From RGIG5612 sp045598285 (GTDB lineage: Bacteria; Bacillota; Clostridia; Lachnospirales; Lachnospiraceae), in the NCBI GenBank assembly GCA_045598285.1, contig JAZLLU010000007.1, positions 19,952 to 83,951 on the forward strand: a stretch of 64,000 bases of DNA. The letters are read 5' to 3'. Shown here piece by piece: positions 61,430-64,000 of the stretch; the first letter of the stretch is position 1, and each line of letters starts with the position of its first letter. The notes beneath the pieces were generated by a model that did no database searches, was not told where the DNA came from, and saw only the letters and a list, made by a program, of their open reading frames with translations. A program made the translations under genes and the position numbers.

Positions 61430-62218
61430 TAATAATTTTTTTATTATCCATGTTTGAAATCTATCTGGCAATGCATTTAATATTAATAGTAATGGATTTC
61501 TATTAATATTATAAATAAACTTCGGATTTTTTGCGCATAGTATTTTATAAACTAGTTCTGCTATTTTTGTTGTTGGAATACTTTTTGCTTCTATACTATT
61601 TGTAATTTTTAAGAATTTTTTTCCGCTTACTTTATACAGCTTAGTATTATCCACAAATTTTTGTATTCTATTTGTGCTTACATCTAAAAGTTTTGTTTCT
61701 ACTGCGCCTGGTCTAAGTTCTATTACCTTCTGCCCATGTAATTGAAGTTCCATTCTAAGAGAATGGCAATACTTCTCTATTGTTGTCTTAGTAATACCGT
61801 ATATTCCGTTAAACGGAAGTGGATCTAAAGGCGCTAATTCGGATGCTGTAATAACTATTTTGCCGTCTTTAGAAAGCAATGGATAAAATACTTTATTAAC
61901 CCTATAAATTGCAAATACATTGATATTAAAGATTCCAAAAAAGTCTTCTTCGCTCATCTCAATAAGAGAATTCATATCATACTTGCCTGCAAAATGTATT
62001 ATAGCGTTAAAAGGAGAATCTAACTGCGCAGAAATCTCTTCATATGCATGTTTAACTGAATTCATATCTGTTAAATCACACTTGAAATACTGCCAATTAA
62101 ATTCTCCAACAGGTTTCTTATAATCTAAGCCGTATACATTATAGCCTTTGTTTTCTAGTAACGTTGCTGTGGCATTTCCCATGCCGCCAGCAACGCCAGT
62201 TATCAATACATTTTTCAT
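61412..62218 (-). CDS. Short-chain dehydrogenase/reductase (SDR)
   Basis: A 268-residue SDR. The cofactor motif TGVAGGMG is near residue 7; catalytic Ser is in ITASELAP and the Tyr-x-x-x-Lys in YGITK; NNAG is replaced by HFAGKYD, and a C-terminal tail of about 70 residues ends in repeat-derived LASRAA. ATG 62218 gives the standard MKNVLITG opening; an ATG three codons upstream is possible. Substrate unknown. Confidence 0.87.
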   Translation of the reverse strand: MKNVLITGVAGGMGNATATLLENKGYNVYGLDYKKPVGEFNWQYFKCDLTDMNSVKHAYEEISAQLDSPFNAIIHFAGKYDMNSLIEMSEEDFFGIFNINVFAIYRVNKVFYPLLSKDGKIVITASELAPLDPLPFNGIYGITKTTIEKYCHSLRMELQLHGQKVIELRPGAVETKLLDVSTNRIQKFVDNTKLYKVSGKKFLKITNSIEAKSIPTTKIAELVYKILCAKNPKFIYNINRNPLLLILNALPDRFQTWIIKKLLASRAA

Positions 62219-62259
62219 ACATACCATTATATGAAATTTTGAGAATAATTTCTAGTTAG

Positions 62260-62329
62260 GCTCGCATCCCACACGAACTTTTTTCAATCGCTAATACGCT
62301 CTGAAAAAAGTTGTGTCGGCTCTGCTCGC
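62260..62329 (-). repeat. Intergenic hairpin repeat, copy C
   Basis: A 70-bp copy between the lipoprotein and SDR genes. It differs from copy A at only three or so positions; the change CGCA to CACA on one side is matched by TGCG to TGTG on the other, keeping the stem, with one extra base. Confidence 0.9.
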
Positions 62330-62337
62330 TTTTGTAA

Positions 62338-63660
62338 TTAAAATATATTTGGAATTTCTGGTGGCGTTCCGCCCTGTCCTGGCATTCCCTCTGGTGGCTG
62401 CGGACCGCCTTGCATACCGCCTTCTCCTGGCTGCATCGGCATACCTCCTTGAATTGATGCCGTATTATTTATTACTGTGGCATTATCGCCAACAACTGTT
62501 CCAGATTCAGAATCTAAGATTTCATCAGCAACTGATGGCGAAGCGCCTAGAATAATCCCGTCATTTACTGTAATAAATCCATTTGAATCAATAACATCCC
62601 CTTCAGCTCCTTGACCAGCAAAAATAGTTAGTCTACCACCATTCATAGTAAATACAGAAACTTCATCTTCGTTAACATTAATTCCATCATCATTAGAAAC
62701 TATATTTATATAACCACCATTTATTGTTAAATGAAGTTCGCTGTCCAAACCTTCATATGTTGGCGCGTTCAAATTCATAATTCCCGTATTTCCTTCGATT
62801 AGAAGTGATACAAAACTATAGAAAGCACCATCCATTTTTGTTATTTTCTTTTGAACTGTTGTTCCTTCGTCTTTATATTGAGGTTTCAATAATCTGAAAA
62901 TATTTGTACCTGAAAAATTATTTTCTGTTCCATCAACTAAAACAACTTTAGCACCAGCATCTGTAATATCAACTGTTCCAGTATGCTCTTTTGCGTCTTC
63001 CCATTTATTATCGCATTCATAAAGACTATAAAATACAACACTAGGAGCAACACTACATGTAATATCAGCACCATTAAAAATTAATGTAACTTTTTTATCT
63101 TCGTCTGTGAAAGTTTCGTCTTCATCTCCTAAGTCAATATATAACTGTCCATTGAATGTACCTTCAACAATATATTCACCTGGTTGCGTAATATGAATAA
63201 CAGGATTGTTAAATGCTTCTTCTTTAGAATGCATCATATCAGTTGGAAGTTCAGTTCCTAAAACTGGAAGAGTTGAGAAAAGATAATCTTTTAAATTTTC
63301 ATTTGTAAAATGAGTTACCCATTCAACTTCACCATCGTAGTTTTCCTGAGAAAATAAAGAAGAATCAATTTCAGGATAATAAATAATATCATGTGCAATA
63401 TAGCACTTAGAATCGTCAGGCTTATTTCCTGTATAAATTGGTTCTTCCATAGATGGGTCATATTCCCAAACATAAGAATAATCTTTTAATTTTTCACCAT
63501 CTAATGTAGCAGTATTATTATCTAATACTAATAAATGTGCGTCCGAATATTTCTTTTGTAAATTGTTTAATGAATAATCAGATGAGTTTTTACTTGCTCC
63601 GCATGCGCACAAAGCAAAACACAAAGAAATAGAAGTTAAAATAATAAGTAGTTTTTTCAT
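62338..63660 (-). CDS. Lipoprotein with carbohydrate-binding (Cthe_2159-like) domain
   Basis: A 440-residue exported lipoprotein: signal peptide MKKLLIILTSISLCFALCACG with the lipid-bearing Cys after CA. The C-terminal half (about 270-400) has repeated beta-helix-like units LTINGGYINIVSNDDGINVNEDEVSVFTMNGG and GDVIDSNGFITVNDGIILG, matching the carbohydrate-binding Cthe_2159 family. The tail (about 400-440) is Gly/Pro/Met-rich low complexity. Likely a cell-surface polysaccharide-binding protein. Lipoprotein processing would need LspA (26.7 kb). Confidence 0.85.
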   Translation of the reverse strand: MKKLLIILTSISLCFALCACGASKNSSDYSLNNLQKKYSDAHLLVLDNNTATLDGEKLKDYSYVWEYDPSMEEPIYTGNKPDDSKCYIAHDIIYYPEIDSSLFSQENYDGEVEWVTHFTNENLKDYLFSTLPVLGTELPTDMMHSKEEAFNNPVIHITQPGEYIVEGTFNGQLYIDLGDEDETFTDEDKKVTLIFNGADITCSVAPSVVFYSLYECDNKWEDAKEHTGTVDITDAGAKVVLVDGTENNFSGTNIFRLLKPQYKDEGTTVQKKITKMDGAFYSFVSLLIEGNTGIMNLNAPTYEGLDSELHLTINGGYINIVSNDDGINVNEDEVSVFTMNGGRLTIFAGQGAEGDVIDSNGFITVNDGIILGASPSVADEILDSESGTVVGDNATVINNTASIQGGMPMQPGEGGMQGGPQPPEGMPGQGGTPPEIPNIF

Positions 63661-63816
63661 GTTTAGCCATTCCTTTCAAATTAATTATTAACTACCCTAT
63701 TATTCCACCAAAAGATTATGAATTAAGTATGAAATAAATGTGATAAATCAGAGAGAAAACCCCTTAAAAACGCAAAATCACCTTCAAAAAGTAGACTTCT
63801 TTTCCGATTTTGGAAT

Positions 63817-63858
63817 AAAAAAAATAAACCCGTATCTTCGATACGAGTTATTTTTTTT
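63817..63858. terminator. Strong bidirectional terminator
   Basis: CGTATC (63831-63836) and GATACG (63840-63845) with TTC loop, extended by AAC/GTT-type pairs and flanked by A-run on the left and eight Ts on the right. Confidence 0.85.
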
Positions 63859-63875
63859 AGGGTATCCAAAGTTTC

Positions 63876-63969
63876 GTGGGGTCTGGCTTTAGTAGGGTCT
63901 GTTAGTTGGGTCACTCCGTGGGGTGCTTCCGTGGGGTCTGTCCGTAGGGTTTCTCCGTGGGGTTTCTCT
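63876..63969. repeat. 13-bp degenerate tandem repeat
   Basis: Seven units of the type GTGGGGTCTGTCC: a 16-bp unit (63876-63891), then six 13-bp units ending at 63969. Mutations cluster at units two and three. The stretch is much more GC-rich and G/T-biased than its surroundings. Confidence 0.88.
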
Positions 63970-64000
63970 TAAATAAATGAGTTTACAAAAAAGGAAGGAC

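Larger units (their letters stand above)
63661..64000. other. 340-bp terminal non-coding stretch
   Basis: Upstream of the lipoprotein gene. It holds that gene's 5' region (about 63661-63760, no clear promoter hexamers), a bidirectional terminator (63817-63858) and a 13-bp tandem repeat array (63876-63969). No convincing gene is seen. Confidence 0.6.

Noticed and set aside
59890..62329. Integron attC sites and a cassette array
   Set aside because: The repeats lack the RYYYAAC/GTTRRRY core pair, and no IntI-type integrase is in the window. Kept only as a general cassette-like hypothesis.
63723..63969. A minus-strand open frame across the terminator and tandem repeat
   Set aside because: It has no good start, crosses a strong terminator hairpin and is repeat-derived; coding is unlikely.

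Overview
The window is AT-rich bacterial chromosomal DNA from a low-GC Gram-positive organism, most likely an anaerobic, gut-type member of the Clostridia. The evidence is in the gene order: yicC-gmk-rpoZ, miaB-mutS-mutL-miaA-(methionine gamma-lyase family), hlyD-like-yggS-sepF, lspA-rluD, TIGR03960-TIGR03936-rng upstream of rplU-rpmA-obgE-yhbY-nadD-yqeK-rsfS, and divergent lexA/yneA. RNase Y, RecU, SepF, an exonuclease-dead PolA and CGAAC-N4-GTTCG LexA boxes also fit. I cannot fix the genus.

Layout. Nearly all genes from 1 to 31.8 kb read on the plus strand (exceptions: a TetR gene, a tiny ORF and the yneA-like gene), and all protein genes from 31.87 to 63.66 kb read on the minus strand. The two blocks converge at the lexA/rsfS terminator. 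Left block: nucleotide, tRNA-modification and phospholipid genes; recA; a TetR/putP pair; an EF-G-like GTPase; two flavoproteins; the mismatch-repair operon; radC; an mgsA-like gene; a cell-division cluster; aroB; lspA-rluD; a PP-loop thiolase; a tyrosine recombinase; and an SOS switch (yneA-like<->lexA). Right block: the obg/L21-L27 operon, a sigma-like membrane protein, rng with two radical-SAM-linked genes, recU-coaE-polA, a zinc-ribbon repeat protein, tRNA-Leu, an aminotransferase, rny, a SipW/TasA-like pair, metA-ligA-rluF, a probable toxin-antitoxin pair, transporters, and a final accessory run of four genes separated by copies of one repeat.

How it fits together. recA, lexA and the yneA-like gene share LexA boxes and form an SOS circuit coupling DNA damage to division arrest; mutS/mutL, recU, polA, ligA and radC are further DNA-maintenance genes. 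The obg operon, rluD/rluF/rluA-like enzymes, miaA/miaB/rimO, ttcA-like and rsfS concern ribosome and tRNA maturation.

Most interesting unexplained structures: (1) a folded element of about 100 bp next to tRNA-Leu, bounded by an inverted copy of the T-arm and a 26-bp direct copy of the tRNA 3' end; (2) three copies of a 69-70 bp hairpin repeat, one in each gap of the terminal gene run, with base-pair-preserving changes; (3) a DUF3990/HTH toxin-antitoxin-like operon with twin operators, whose first gene has no ATG/GTG/TTG start; (4) a degenerate sigma-region-2 protein anchored to the membrane; (5) an MgsA homologue lacking the catalytic aspartate. Family assignments come from recognising sequences by eye; no database search was run.
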